The notes below the pieces were generated by a model. It was not told where the DNA came from. It was given only the letters and a program-made list of their open reading frames with translations, and did not search any database. The position numbers were made by a program, and so were the translations under genes. A stretch of 64,000 nucleotides of DNA from Rhea pennata (Eukaryota > Chordata > Aves > Rheiformes > Rheidae), in the NCBI RefSeq assembly GCF_028389875.1, contig NC_084663.1, forward strand, positions 216,280,876 to 216,344,875, in the 5' to 3' direction. Shown one piece after another: positions 30,447 to 44,500 of the stretch (the first letter of the stretch is position 1; each line of letters starts with the position of its first letter).

Positions 30447-33400
30447 GTGCAGTGCTGCAAAGTCCCTCAAGGCCGGTAGCAGCAGCTGGAAAGCTCCACT
30501 TCTCTCCCCGTTTCCTCTAACGCTGCGCGTGCTGGCAGGAACTTCCCGGTGGCCAAACCGCTGCAGCAGCTTGTGCCTGCCGCAGGGAAGCACCCGAGTG
30601 TCTCAGATGCAGAGCGTGAAGTTGAGATCTGGAGGCTCCGAGCTGCAGAGCCCATCTGCCATGCAAAATGCAATCCTCTAACCAAATCAGCATCGCTTTC
30701 AGGGCTGATGATACTTAAACACCTTCTGCAGCGCAGTTCAGATTTGTGCTCTGCCAGCAGCCTTCAGAAAAGGGTGCTGGATCACTCTCCCAGGGGCTAT
30801 GAAGATGCTCAGGGTCTGTTGGTTCAATCAGGCCCAGCCCAAGTATGCAGGGAGAGGATGCTAGTGATGAAAAGCACTGTGGGAAGAGTCATGTCACCTT
30901 CTCTGGCCCCAGTGAGACCTGCTGGGGTGCTGCCTTTGACAGCAGGTAAGGGATACGTAAGGATATTCCCATGATAAGGGCAGGTGCACCCCATGAAGGG
31001 CCCTGTGTTGGGTCCCCCAGTCTCACTTGCACAATGAAGTTTCCCTTTCACAGCCACCGGCCACAAGAGAGAGGTGGGGGAGAGGCAGACTCAAGCCTCG
31101 CATTGGGTGGCTCTCATGATCCCATAGACAGCCCAGGAGCTTCCATGCAGTGGCACCAGCCACCCTGAAGATGGGCTTCCACATGACCAGGCACTTCTGC
31201 CTTACTTGGGTGAGCTTTGGACCAACACTAACAGGGGTACAGCATGCACTGGACTCTATTCCTTGCAGGCAGAGAATAGCTTTGGAGGCAAACAGCCCTT
31301 GGAAGAGCAAGTGTCCATCTGAAAACCATTCTGCAAATGGAAACCATTCTTAGATGTGCTCTCTAAGGCTCATTTCCAGTGGCCAGCTCCAAGTACTGCC
31401 TGTCTCCAGTGAGGCTCTGACACTCACCCAAATGCTTTCTTTTGCTGCGCTCCCAGTTGGTGCTTTTTAGTTTCCCCTTCATTTTTCCATGTTAGTACTA
31501 ATGTATTACCAGAATTTAATCATTTAATTCATTTAATGGATGCATTCACAAATAAATCCTATTCTCTTCCACCCTGCAATGCACCTGTCAGCACCAGGGG
31601 CACATCTATGAGGGGTGTTCAGTGCCATGAGGTCCTAACTCAGGCTGGAGGGAAACTGAAATCACACCAGCCCCTGGAAAGGTCAGGTCCTGCTGCCTTA
31701 TTTATTGTTTCTTCAATGCCATTTTTCTTCACTGATGTTATTCTCTTCTTCTGTATTGCCAGGCCTCAGTGAAGTCCACACCTAGTATATTCAATATGGT
31801 TGTTGATGCCTTATTTAAGCAGCTCCCAGTCACTCCAGTGATATCCTCTCTTCTGCCCCACCTTATACACACAAGTATCCTGCTCCCCAGCCTAGCTTCC
31901 TGCTCTTTCCCATTTTCACCTTTCTACGAAAAACACATTCTACTTCTGCTCTTCTCTTTATGGGCACACCCAGAGACCCAGTCCCATTTTTCTAGAGACT
32001 AATGCAAGTTTGGTTTTGGTGTTTACACACACACGCACCCCCATCCACACACACATACATGTATATGTGCACACACCTATACACACACACACATATCCAT
32101 GCATGCATCCACACACGTGGACACAGCTACGCAAAGCATGGTACTCTCAGCTGAACCTGAACCTTTGCCCAATGTGGAGGCTTGGGACCCTGGGCCTGTA
32201 TTTGCCATTCAAACCCTGACTGCGCCACAGAGGTTAGGTGGTGGCACGACCAGAGCTAACCTGTGCTGATGCAGGTGTCCATCGGGATACCTTGCCTCTA
32301 GGAGCTCCCACCTATTTTGCAAAAGCGGAGCTGCGATCACCATCTAGCACTGGAGGGTAGTGGTAATGCACACCTACCTCTCACCTGAATTTACCTCTGT
32401 AGTTAAATAATCCTTAGAAAAACACTGAAACTGAGTGATATTGATGCTGTAACTTTCTAAACAGTATGTCCTTGTTTGGTTTTAAATTATCATCTCCATG
32501 CAAGGGTTAGAGCCAGATTGTGCCTGGCTTCTGCTCTACAGGTGGTCTGACTCGATAGTTACCATGGTCATGTTTTATTTATTTTTCAAATACATTTGAC
32601 AAGGGGCAGAATTTCACCTGGAAAACGACACAGTAAGTTCTTCTACACTGCTGTGCTTGCTCATCTTTGTTGCAGCAGGAGTTACCTTGCAGAGGAACTG
32701 GGCTGCTTGAGTGGTAGGAGTCCACCTTATTCTGTCAGAAGATAGCTTACTGGTGGTAGCACAGTGTCTTGCCTTGACAAAGGCTGCTTGGGAGAGCACA
32801 GTTTATAACTTCAGAAAGCCCATGCTGTAGATTTTAGCCTCTTGATTTATCAGCAAAGAGCTTGCAAACATTAGGCAGGAGTAAAGCAATGATATTCTAC
32901 AAGAATGTTTGAGAAAGTATTTAGAGTAGCCAAAACTTCCAGAAACCTGCTGCTGTCTACACAGGCCTTAAAATGCTGCAATTCTGCTTTCAACATCCCT
33001 TGTTAACACTTCCTTTTCCTGTACAAAGCCTGATATTTTTTTCTTCCCAGTAATCAGGATCCCACTTCTGGTCTGTAGCAGGGGTCACCATCAGGAGCCT
33101 TTGCTCTTCCCTCCCCCTTATGGGGAGATCTGCCGTCATGCTCGCTAGGTCACCCGTGGTGCTCACAGCCCTCGAGAGCAAGGACCGCAGCTGTGACTTC
33201 CCACTGTGTCAGAGAAGCCCAAGGGGTTTGGTCTGGCTGGTTAAATACGGCTTTCCAGGCAGACCGTCCGCCCAGTGCGTGTCTGCAGCAGATTGCACAG
33301 TCAGGGCTGCCCCTGGGTCCCTGCCCAAGTCCTCTGCTGTGTCTGGGGTAAGTACTGGAGGGGATGGCTGGAAGAGTACGGAGTACATGCGTTCTTCCCC

Positions 33401-35279
33401 AAGAAGGGCAATTTATTTGAGGACCTGAATCAACATGAGAAATTCCAGACATCTCTGGCAGAAGCAGAGAATCAGCATATTAGAAAAGTGCTAAGACAGA
33501 AAATTGCTTTACTAAATCTTAGTTTTGATCCCATCTGTACAGATTGTCTTGATCTGAAAAGCCTTCCTGAACATTGATCTTGATCAATGATTATAAACTT
33601 CTTTCATCCCCTCAAATGCTCTGTGAACAGTATGTTTATTTGTACAATAAATTTACTCTCTCCAGGAGCAAAGAGGGGTCTTTAGCTCCTTAACTTTGGT
33701 CCTTTAGGTCCTTATCTACCCTGCTGCGATAGAGCAGCACCCCTCATGAGCAGGGCGATTTGCAGGTGTGAGGGGACCCAGCTGCTCCAGAATGGTGCCT
33801 TGCTCATGTGAAATCTTGAGGACTTTTTTTTTTTTTTTTATTGGTAGTAGATAAGGTCTAAGTGTGGGTGTATGCACATACTTAAGAGCAAACCTTAGCT
33901 TGTGCTTTTCGGTGATGGAAACGTGATTGTTTCCTGCTGAATAGAGACATGCACATTTTCCCTGATCTGCCACGGCCAGAGCAGAGGATGTACTGCTTTG
34001 ACCACTGCCTGTTTAGACTGTGCTTTTAACATGCACTAAATTTAACTGCATTTTCTGACAAACCTGCTTGGAATATTTCCTGGGAAAAATGGAAATTACC
34101 TTGGAAATTCTCCCCCCTCCCTACCCTGCTTGCCTCTGCCTCCTGGTCCCTGTACACAGCAGCTGGTCTCCCACGGCAGCCAGTGGAGCTGCCCATGACG
34201 CAGGCTGTTTGCAGGATGGTAAGATGAAGACACAGCATTTGTTCTTCAGTTTCCTAATGGCCTCAGGCACCGCTTCAGGTCATAGTTAGGCCTTTGAGTT
34301 TCTTCCTTTCCATGTAACATTTTTGGCAGCTGAAAAACACAAATCCATTTTCCTTCCATCAGGGCTAGTTTAATCAATTGGCCTACAGGTTTGATAAAGC
34401 TCCTGAAACTTTTTACATTTTTACTGTGATAAAAAGGGGGAAAAAATCAACACAGATCCAAGTGTAATGGTACTGCGTCCCACCGCAGAGCGAGATGTTA
34501 TCTCTCTGTTTTGGCTGCACTTGGTTTTGCACAAATCTTGACCTTTCCCTGTCTGTGTGTCTCTCGTTTTCCATCCCCCTTTCCTTCCTTCTCCTGACTT
34601 CTTGCTCCAGCTTGTGCAGAAACCAGCAGTGACTTTGTCTCTGCCAAAGTGACAGAGACTCTGTCTCTGCGGCTGCCTGCGCACCGTGGTGGGAGGAGTG
34701 GGTGCCTGGGTGGTGTTGGGGATGCAGCTCCCCAGTGTCCTGCCTGGCCACCCCTGCTGCTCCTGCTCCCATCGTGGCTGTGGGAGCAGCAGGCCCCTTC
34801 CCTAGGACTCGCCTCCCAGGTCTCTCCCAGCCCTTGTCTTTTCTGCTTTCACAGGCAGGAGGACCTCGGCCACAGGCCCTCACCCTGGTGTAGCGAGGTT
34901 GAACTTTGCCTGCATGGCTGAGAAGCTCTCGGCCAACTCTTGAAAGGGTTGAGCATGAAGGTATCCTGCAACCCCAGATGTTTAGCGTTCAGGGACTATG
35001 ATTGAGAGACCCACCGTATGCTGTGCTGCTCTTTCCCTCATTCTTCAGGGCTGCACACAGCCTGGACAGGCGCCTGAGCTTCAGAGGTCTGTGTCTGATC
35101 TGCTAATGCCATCCCTTGGTTTGGTGTGATGGATGAGGCATGGATGGCAGCTGCACAGGTGTTTCAAAAGCCTGCCTCTCCAGCCTCGCTCTAGTCAGCG
35201 TGTGGGCAGAGCTTCATAAAGCAGTTGTTATTCCAAGAAGCTCTATGACTGCTAGGCTCCTGTGCCCTCGGTGCATGGG
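30447..35279. other. Intergenic between OR-4 promoter and OR-5
   Basis: No gene recognised. Contains a CA-rich microsatellite (32024-32122), a T16 run (33824-33839), a small palindrome CATTGATC-TT-GATCAATG near 33572, and an O/E-like TTCCCTAGGA at 34798-34807 about 480 bp upstream of OR-5. No clear TATA-plus-donor pair could be assigned to OR-5. Confidence 0.5.
32024..32122. repeat. CA-rich microsatellite
   Basis: About 100 bp of interrupted CA repeats with CATACATGTATATG islands; directly visible. Confidence 0.9.
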
Positions 35280-36236
35280 ATGCCCACTTCCAATAAGACT
35301 GGTTTCAGTCCCCTGACCTTCATCCTCACTGGAATTCCTGGTCTGCCAATGAGTAACTACTGGATGGCATTCCCTCTCAGCTCCCTGTACCTCCTCATGC
35401 TCTTGGGGAACTGCACCTTGCTCTGGACCATAAAGACAGACCGCAGTCTCCATACACCAATGTACTATCTCCTCTCCATGCTGGCAGTGGCAGACTTGGG
35501 CTTGTCTGTCTCCACACTACCCTCCATGCTGGGTATATTCTGGTTTGAGTCCACATCCCTCCATTTTGATGCGTGCATTATTCAGATGTATTTCATCCAC
35601 TTCTTCTCTGCCATCGAGTCTGGTGTTCTGGTTGCAATGGCCTTTGACCGCTTCGTCGCTATCTGCTACCCTTTGCAATATGCCTCTGTCTTGACAAGTC
35701 CTCTGATCATGAAGGCAGGAGGGGTGATCTTCATGCGAGGTGTCTGTGTGGTGCTCCCAGTTGCTGTCCTTATTAAGAAGCTCCCTTTCTGCAGGTCCAC
35801 ACTCCTGTCACACTCCTTCTGCCTGCACCAAGACATGCTGAGGCTGGCTTGTGGAGATGTCAGGGTCAACAGCTTGTATGGACTGACTGCAGTGATACTC
35901 ACCAAAGGCCTTGACTCCCTGACCATCCTGCTGTCTTACATGATGATCCTCAGGGCCTTTATGAGAACCATCTCCCATGAAGCCCGAGCCAAAGCCTTTA
36001 GCACCTGTATCTGCCACCTCTGTGCTGTCTTGCTCTTCTACATCCCTCTCATTGGTTTGTCCATCATCCACAGGTTTGGGAAGCACCTGCCCCCACTTAC
36101 TCACACGCTCATGGCTGATGCCTACCTCTTGGTGCCACCTGTCCTGAACCCGCTTGTCTACAGCTGGAAAACCAAGCAAATCCGCAGGCGAATTCTCACC
36201 CTGCTCCACTGGAGAGGGGCCCAGCAACAGGTCTAG
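35280..36236 (+). CDS. OR-5: class I olfactory receptor, OR51 family
   Basis: Intact 318-residue receptor. The frame is open from GTG at 35262, but the first ATG is at 35280, giving MPTSNKTGF with the N5-K-T glycosylation site at the usual place. Signatures: FILTGIPGL (14-22), GN 43-44, TPMYYLLSMLAVADLGL, C99, MAFDRFVAIC (120-129), PLQY (the usual Arg of PLRY is Gln), LPFCRSTLLSHSFCLHQD with all three loop-2 cysteines, KAFSTCICHLCAV, FYIPLIGLSIIHRFG and NPLVYSWKTKQIRRRI. Possible splice acceptors (CTCTCCAG at 35183, CTCTAG at 35194) are further upstream and weaker than for the other ORs. An AATAAA with a following GT-rich stretch lies 480 nt past the stop. The neighbouring ORs on either side are OR-4 (divergent) and OR-6 (same strand, 17 kb away). 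Confidence 0.96.
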   Translation: MPTSNKTGFSPLTFILTGIPGLPMSNYWMAFPLSSLYLLMLLGNCTLLWTIKTDRSLHTPMYYLLSMLAVADLGLSVSTLPSMLGIFWFESTSLHFDACIIQMYFIHFFSAIESGVLVAMAFDRFVAICYPLQYASVLTSPLIMKAGGVIFMRGVCVVLPVAVLIKKLPFCRSTLLSHSFCLHQDMLRLACGDVRVNSLYGLTAVILTKGLDSLTILLSYMMILRAFMRTISHEARAKAFSTCICHLCAVLLFYIPLIGLSIIHRFGKHLPPLTHTLMADAYLLVPPVLNPLVYSWKTKQIRRRILTLLHWRGAQQQV

Positions 36237-36716
36237 TCCTGGAGGGGCAGCACACCAAAGCCAGTCTCCTTCCTTTCCTTTACAGATTGGTTGATCATGG
36301 AGAGTATTTTCTGGGAGAAAATCATTCATGTTACTTCACTCCCCATGACAAACCTGTCACCCACATGGAAAAACAGCTCATTTTTCTCCTCAGAGAAGGC
36401 TGGATTATGGCAATTCATGTTATTCCACCTCTCATTTTGGGATGTTTCATTTCTCAGAAAGTCTGCAAGAGAGCAGAGCTAGTGTGAGCTGGTCGTAAAG
36501 CTGGACTCCCTTCAGCTATGGAGAGAGAAGACTGCTGAGAACAGATTTTAGTCAAGGGATTCACTGCTATTAGCAGTTTTAATCTCTGAAGAAATGCAAA
36601 CAGTATCCTAAGGCTTGTGCTTTTAATTAGAAATATCCCTTCATCAGTCAATTACATTAAACCCTCGATTCCCAGACTTATGTGGTTATAGGAGACTCTT
36701 CAGCTTTCTTTGCACT

Positions 36717-36722
36717 AATAAA
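36717..36722 (+). terminator. Candidate polyadenylation signal for OR-5
   Basis: AATAAA followed by GTGATTTGTGTCTTTG, a GT-rich downstream element, 480 nt after the OR-5 stop. Confidence 0.55.
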
Positions 36723-39700
36723 GTGATTTGTGTCTTTGCAGTTGTGGAGACCAGGTAGGAACTAACGCCTATGGCACAAAGAGTGAAAACATTTGAGTCC
36801 AGACTCACTGAGGGGGTCTGCAAGGGGAGTGTATGTCTTTTTACTGTCTCATGATATCATCTCCTTCGCTCATAACTCTCTGGGATCATTGTGAAAATCT
36901 CCCCAACCTCCCCAGGCATAATTCAAATGAGAGTAGGATGTCTGTCGTAGAAGAGTGGTTCCACATTGAACCTGGGTGCAGGAGCTATTCAGTGCACTTT
37001 GAACATCTCCCACCATCCAGATTACTATTTTTGCACCCTCAGCTATGCTGCCACCTTTCCTTGGGGTGCGCTTTGCTGTAGCATCATGGAGATGGTGCAC
37101 ACCAGGGAAGGGGCTGCTGCAGCCATGCCCAAGCCATTTCCCCCTGCGCGGATCTGTGCACTCACCCCAGGGACTGGCAGCTTGTCTTGTTCAACCCAGC
37201 TTCCCACGATAATCTGCTGTTCTGATCTGGCCTCCCACTGCTGCTAACTGGGTTGTTTCACCAGAAAATAGCAGCTGTTACTGGACTCAATCCCTCTCGC
37301 TTGTCTGGCAGGGAAGAGCTGAACCTCAATACTTGGCCCGCTCTTCTCAGACTTCCTTTTACCTCTCTTGCCTTTTCCACAGCCTTTTGCCTTATCCTAG
37401 TAGCTTACTGGCCAAGAAAGAGGGAGCAGAGTGAAAAGAAGGAGAAAGAGAAACCATCATGTTGGAGATCATGTTGGCTGTCTGATTCGTGGTGGTGGGT
37501 GATGAAGGCAAAGGAAACAGCCCATTTCAGGGTGGGCACTCAGCTGATTTCAGTGTGGCTGTTTAAAGAAGAGCTACAGGGTCAAAATTGGAGTTTAGGA
37601 AGCCCTGACCAGGTATTAGCACGCTTCAGCAAACTAGGGACATGCCGAGCACTATAGGGCTGTGCTGAGAGAGCTGGAGAGCTTTGGTACATAGAACAAA
37701 TTGATGTATTTTTTTTTTAAGAGCAATTTTTGGTCAATATCATGAGAGCTTCTCCTAACTCTCCTAGGTGCTGTTATGGAGAATCCAAATGATGGGAATC
37801 GTTGTGGTGAGAGGGAGTTAGGTACTGTGGCACTGTACTGATGAGCATGGAAGAGCTCTGTGAAAATGGTACCTGGGTTCTTCTTTTTCACCAGGCAAAG
37901 GAAATCCTCTGTCTCTTCCACTGTCTCTCAGGTACTTTCACTGTGAGGTAGCAGGACAGGAACACATAGGTGCTCCTGTGCATGCTGCAAAGTTTCGTGT
38001 CACTCAGACAGTAAGAAGGGATTGGTCTGCAAATATGTGCTCAGTGCAAAAAGAAAGCTGGTTACCGGGGAGATATGAATGTCCCAAGCTGGAAACATTT
38101 CGCATAAAGATTTTGTGCCTGATGGCTGGGAATCTGCTAGAATTCTCTCCGTGTTTTTTTCCAGGGTCAGTAGTCCAGTCTGACGTTTTCCCGGTGTGTC
38201 TGAAAAGCAGATGTCTGAACGCAGGCAATTTTACTATGTAAAGCCAGAAGCACAGCTGTTATAAATCAGTGTTTCCCAGTGAGTGGTGGCTTACTCCAGC
38301 TCCCTATCAAGTTTTAGTCCTTTAGAAGTCCAAGTTCCTCTCTGCTCTGTGTTAAAAGAATACTCAGTGTTTTTGCTCAGCTTTAATTCCAATGTCTGCT
38401 TGTACTTCTGCTAATAGGAGAATTAGCAAAGGACACAACAGTCTGCTCCCTCTCACCTCCTGGAAGGTGGTCATGAGCTTCAGCCTGAGGCTTATATTTC
38501 CTTTTTTCACCCTGCTGTGTCTCATTATGCCACACTCACATATAACTTCTCTTGGATGCAAGAGAGTAAACAATTTCAGCCCAGTTTGTGGCTGAATCAG
38601 ATGAGTAACAGACAGACCATAACATTGTAAAATGGCCTAGGTTGACCGTTGCTGTGGTGGCCAGCACCCAGACGTTCGCAGATGAATAAGCCATCACAGT
38701 CAATGTTCCCAAAGGGCTGACTCGTACCATACAGACAAAACTATGAGATAGAGCAGGACGTTTGCATTCTCTTCCTGAAATTGCCAAGCTGCTTTGATCT
38801 GCCAGTGAGAGGTTAGAACTTGGGGACCTAACAACGGAGCTCTGAACTCTCAGCAGTATCACACTGTACGTGCATCACATCCATGTTGCTGTGTGAATGA
38901 ATGAAGAAACAGCTTAACTCTTGCTTGAACATTTTGCCAAATCCAATGAGTCAGATTCAGCATGCTATGGGCAATTTTTTGCTCTAATTGCTCTAATCAC
39001 CCGTGGGTGGCGCAGAACAGTTCCCTGAGATGCTTTGAGGTTAATGCAGTTGATACACGTCAGCTGTTGACAGATCTGGTGGTTGTTTTGAACCTCTTGC
39101 CTCAAAGGCAAAAAAACCCAGCTGGGTTAAACTGACAGCTGGATTAGGCTGACTTCATTCGTTTCAGCTAAGAGATGTTGGTTAATACTGGGGCTCTAAC
39201 TTACAGACCCAAGAAGCCTCTCCTTCCAGGCACAGGTGATAGGATAATTTGTCCTTCTTGCTTTAAATGGGGCTTCCCCAGCTTTCCTGGCGATGGTCCT
39301 TCATTCCTGAACAGTATGCAACTTATGCATTTCACTCCCAGAACACCTGTGCGACACTGAATAACCAGATTTGTCGTAGTGTTTGTATTTGTCCTAAAAG
39401 CATCTCACTGTCTCTACCAAGTGACTTGTCAGGTACTTTGCTGCCTGTTAGTTTAGATTTGAACATGAAATATGCCACACTGAGGCTTGCATGCATTAGT
39501 AATGTGTGCAGCTCCCTCTAAGCTCAGCTATTCTCCAGCTATATCTGAGTTACAGCAATTTACCAGCTTCATTTAATAATTGACAGGACCATCAGGCTTC
39601 CTAACATTTATTGTTTATTTTTCTGTGTTTGATTTTCCATTGATGGCACCAAAAGTAATAACGTTCATTACAATTCTTCTACAAGTGCTTTCCACCTGTT

Positions 39701-40989
39701 CTCTTTCTCTTATCTGCATTTACTCAGCCCTGTACCTACAGAGTATATTTGCCGTGACAAAATTCCCTCTTGCCAATAAAAGTGTAGGTTCTCAACTTCT
39801 GCTTCACACCAGTGTATGTGCCCTGGTCAGTAAGGTAGCTCTGAAGATGTATGGGGATGTATGGGATGTGAAAATAAACCATTTCCTCGTTGCTTCTTAT
39901 TCTGGTTAACATTTGTGTTGTGTACAATTCCACATTTTAATCAGAATTGCAGCTTTTTTACTGAACTAGCTAATCATATACAATTCTTGGAACAGATTTG
40001 CCTGTTTTTTTGTATCCAGCAATTTTACAGAAGCTTCCTTCCAGGAAAACAGAAAGGCTCTGTATGGCAGCACAGCTTACGTACTGGTAAAACGTCATCC
40101 ACTCTGCAATGCATAAAATCTTGGTTCTGATTTTACTGTTAATCCAGAGACAAACTCCGAAACTGGGTCAGATTTGGACTACACTGTCAAGATATCTGGG
40201 GGAGGTCTAAAATTATTTTGGTAGCAACCATCCACCTCTTTTGTTTATTCAGCTTGGGATTTCAGAATAATGAGGTCCTGTTAAGTTTCAAGGAATTCTG
40301 GAGTAAATCCACATGAATGGAATTCCTGAGAAGGGTTACATGTACATTGGGAAAATGTCTGATTTTCCCTTTGGAATTGAATATGGTCTCATGTGCTGAC
40401 CTAGTTTAAACCCACAAAACCCTCTGTTTACTCCTTCACATCCATATGTTTGCACATTGCCAGAAAGAACAACATTTAATTCCATACAAGCAGATTTCCT
40501 ACATCAGTCTCAGCCTTGAGGATGAAATAGATCACATCTGAGGCCAATGCTTCCAGAATTATTTGGATGTGAATGAATGAATGAATGAATTACATATTTT
40601 GAATGGAGACACCATAAAAGGGAGCACAGCTTTTCAAAGTACTGAGGAATAACTCCAAAAATCATACTTCTCTAAATGAAGTCTCTAGGTTCAGCACTGG
40701 ATTCAGAGACCTAAATTTAGGACCACCTGTGGGCCAAGGGTCTAAGCTCCCATGACAGCCAGAGGTAGTTCAGTCAGTGTAGTCACCTGAAGCCAGTAGA
40801 GCACATCTGCTCTTAGGTGAGTTGAACTGCTCTGTGGGCTCAGGCAAGGAACCTCCAAATTAAATCCTGCAAAACCACATCCTATTAAATAATTCATCAC
40901 CTTAAAATCCATTCTGTACTAGATCTTAACCAGCAGAACCAGGAAAGATTCTTCTACAGAGCTCCAAAGTTCTTCCTCTTCTGTCTGAT
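36723..40989. other. Gene-poor AT-rich stretch
   Basis: No gene recognised on either strand. A GAAT-type tetranucleotide repeat is at 40571-40590. The segment 40685-40850 has the look of an old interspersed repeat (AAATTTAGG and TGCTCTTAGGTGA motifs), but I cannot name its family. Confidence 0.5.
40571..40590. repeat. (GAAT)5 microsatellite
   Basis: Five perfect GAAT units, directly visible. Confidence 0.9.
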
Positions 40990-41534
40990 CCTTGGCTCTC
41001 TACTCAGCCCTGCTGAGGCCTCATCTCCAGTACTGCATCCAGTTCTGGGCTCCCCTGTACAAGAGAGACATGGAGCTACTGGAGAGAGTCCAGCGCAGGG
41101 CTACAAAGATGATGAGAGGGCTGGAGCACCTGCCCTGTGAGGAACGGCTGTGAGAGCTGGGCCTGTTCAGCCTGGGGAAGAGCAGACTGAGGGGGGATCT
41201 GATCAATGTGTACAAGTACCTGAAGGGAGGGTGTCAAGGGTTCGGGGACAAACTCTTTTCAGTTGTCCCATCTGACAGGACAAGAGGCCATGGGCACAAA
41301 CTGAAGCACAGGAAGTTCTGCCTGAATGTGAGGGGGAATTTCTTCCCTGTGAGAGTGACGAGCACTGGACCAGGTTGCCCAGAGAGGTTGTGGAGTCTCC
41401 TTCTCTGGAGATCTTCAAAGCCCACCTGGATGCAACCCTGTCTACCATGCTCTAGGTGACCCTAGTTGAGCAGAGAGGTTGGACTAGATGATCTCCAGAG
41501 GTCCCTTCCAACCTTACTGATTCTATGATTCTGT
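40990..41534 (+). repeat. CR1 LINE 3' fragment, fairly young
   Basis: A ~545-bp 5'-truncated CR1 on the plus strand. It contains the ORF2 C-terminus (CTCATCTCCAGTACTGCATC region), the CCTGTGAGGAACGGCTGTGA block, the GTTGGACTAGATGATCTCC block and an intact-looking GATTCTATGATTCTG end. Well preserved, so one of the younger copies in the window. Confidence 0.95.
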
Positions 41535-44500
41535 CCATTGGAGGTGTTTTAGAGTTGTCTAGATCACGCATGAATAAAACCACAGATGTCTCTAGCTAGC
41601 AACAGCAGCATGTTTAATCATCAGACATTCATCCTGGTAGGTGGCAGTGACATTTCTGCCCAGTCTCTGTGCTCTAATCTCCTTGTACTTACTAGAAACT
41701 CTACAGACTATATTTCAAAGGTGGAGAGCTTACATGTCCCGAAGTATATTTTGCCTTCATGCAAGTTCTCTCAGATCCAGTTCTACCTTTTTTGATACTG
41801 CCAACCACACTGAGTGTGGATTGGTTTAATTCTGTGGAAATTGCCTTCACAGTCTGTAATGCTGTCTTCCTCAATGAAATTCAGTCAATGGGATTGTGTG
41901 TCCTTATCACAGTGGCATCCAGTCATTTCATCAGAATAATCACCTCTGAGAAGTACCCAATTCCTCCTAATCTTGTTAATGGAAAAGTAAGAGTGATGAC
42001 TTTATCCAGAAATACCTTCATTGTCCTTTCAGGCTCTTGCCTCATTAAATACTCTTTTTTAAAGATTTACATTTGCATCAGAATGCAGCAGTGGCGGAAA
42101 GGTCAATGACCTGCAGGACGTGAGTATAGCACATTAAAGCAGGTCCTACAGTCCTTGTGCTGTCTCACATTCTGACTCTGAGGTGATGCTGAACATCCCA
42201 GGACATGCATCTCGGAGTCCTGAAACAGGCACCTCTCACATCGATTTTCTCCAATTCCTCCTCTTACCCCTCCTTCCTCAGTAACTAGCATGCGTAGGCT
42301 GAGGAAACACCTCTTCTATGTCCTTTGTGTGCAGATGGTTGCCAGGAGGAACACCAAACATCTCTACATGAGATCTGTAAACCATTTTGTCCAAAGAGCA
42401 GTTGTTTACAAAATTGTTTCCAGAGGAGATTTTATTCTCAAAGGGACTGGAAGATTTGTGAGTGTGAATTCTAATGGAAAATTACCCTGCAATCCTTTGA
42501 ATTACATCTCTAGTTACACTGTTTTTTTTCCGATGTCTAGTGTTTTCTGTTGGCTCTGCTTCCACTACATCTCTTTGAGAAACCCTTTCAGAAGCACAAT
42601 ATGTCTGTGAAACAAACAAACAAACAAACAAAAAAAAAGTACACTCTTGAGCAGCAACAAGATTCTGACTTCACTCAACATCGGAGTTACTCAAATTTCA
42701 ATTATCAAATCTGCTTGATTCTTCTCTCATTTCCATTTGAAAGCGGAGTCATATGATAACATTTGCTTAATTGCCAGATTGAAATTTGACCAGTCTGATG
42801 ATGTTACAGTACTTTAATTTGTAACTGCAGAGTAGCATGTAATGTTATTAATGTATCTCCTCATAGATCTGTTCTTATTTCCTTGCTGTTATTACAGAGA
42901 CACTGAATACAATTGCTTCTTAAAATTATGACATAAATATGACATCTGCTTGCTTTTTAGGTGACAATGTTAACCCATCTCACCAGTTACAATATGCCCT
43001 TTCAGCACAAATATCGGGAGACAGTAGAAAGACTGGAAATGGGTAGCTGCAATTATTTAGCTTTTGCATATGTGTATTTTAGCATGGACTAGCAGACCTT
43101 GCTGTTGTTGTTATGCAAACCCTCAACAGAAGGATGAACTGAAACACAGAGACATTACAGCAGACTGATAAAAGTGAATTGACATATTTGACTTTATCAG
43201 AGTGAACCTATTCAACCTACAGAATGCAGAATACGATGATGAAATCAAAATCCCAAGTCTTTTCAGTCTTTTCAAAGTGATATTTAGAATTTCACTCTCT
43301 TTAAACCTTGAGAAATGGAAAAAAGACAATTGTCAAACTCTGCAGAATGCAGGCACCATGACGTGACCACTTTAATTCAGCTGGAGCCAACAGTCTGAAA
43401 ATCCTTTGGATTAATTAATTTGCTCAATACTTTTCCTTCTAAAAAGAAAAGCCTCCCACAGAGTAGGCCATGTCTTTTCCCAGCCGCCAAAAGCACCTTG
43501 GATTCATTTGATCCAGCTTTAGGCACTCAGTCAAGGTTCCTCCGTAGAACCCAGGTACCTTAGGCATCCTCTGTCACATCCAGTAAGAGATGAGCAGCTC
43601 ACGCCCTATGGGCAGAAGGCAATTTTCTCTCTGCTGATGAAGCAGAGGAGAAGGAAAACTGGTATCCTAATCAAGGTGATTCCAGTAAATGGAATAAACC
43701 TTTCTTCCCACACTGATGTTGTCCCATTTCACTGAACTGTGTTGTCCTAAGTGACTGTTGGTCTTTTCTGCATACTTTGTGGGGCAATATAGCGATCTCT
43801 CTACAACTAATCTAGTTGCCTCTCCTTCTGCTGCCTGTTCATGGATGAGCTGTGCTTTGGGTGGAGGTAGAAACCATGCTCCCACTGGCTGGGGCTTCAC
43901 AGACTGTTCCTGTTTCCAGCTCTTCCACGCCCATCAGAAGGGAAGGACATCTGTCTGGCGGTCAGGGCACTTACCTCTCGGTTTCAGGAGCAGGCACCGC
44001 TCCCACTGAGATCACTCGCAGGCAGTGCCCGTGACAGTGAATTTCTTGGCTTTACCTTAAAGTTTCTTCCCAAGCAGAGTAAACATATTGCATCCCAGCT
44101 GCTATTTACAGCCTTCAGACAAGGCAGGTCTGCTGGCAGGGGTTTGGGACATGTTGTAGGTGTTGCTGCTTTAAGCTTGTGTTTTAGCAAATTACAGGCA
44201 GGTCGTGTCGACCTATATTCATCTCTCTGCTGCCTCTGAATCACCTCTATCTACCAGCTTCACTTAATATAGGAAAATGAGATACATGGCTTTGTGATGT
44301 TTGCAGATCTCTCTCAGATTGTTTGATTTTCCACTCACTGCATACCAAATGCGGTGAGTTTGCTGCCTTTGCGACAGGACTCCCTGTCCTTTCTGCATTT
44401 TCTGAATCTTCTCATTGTATTATTTACCCGATGCCAGCCATTAAATATGTCAATGTTTGCCCACACAAGAGCTCGTTCACTTCTGCAGGATGGCGTGCTG

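Noticed and set aside
35262-35279. Six-residue N-terminal extension of OR-5
   Set aside because: It starts at GTG; the first ATG at 35280 places the glycosylation site at residue 5 as in OR-1, OR-2 and OR-7.
41586-42109. Possible OR N-terminus (NHQTFILVG) followed by frames with hydrophobic stretches
   Set aside because: No GIPG, GN, PMY, DRY or NPxxY motif follows in any frame; the match is too short.
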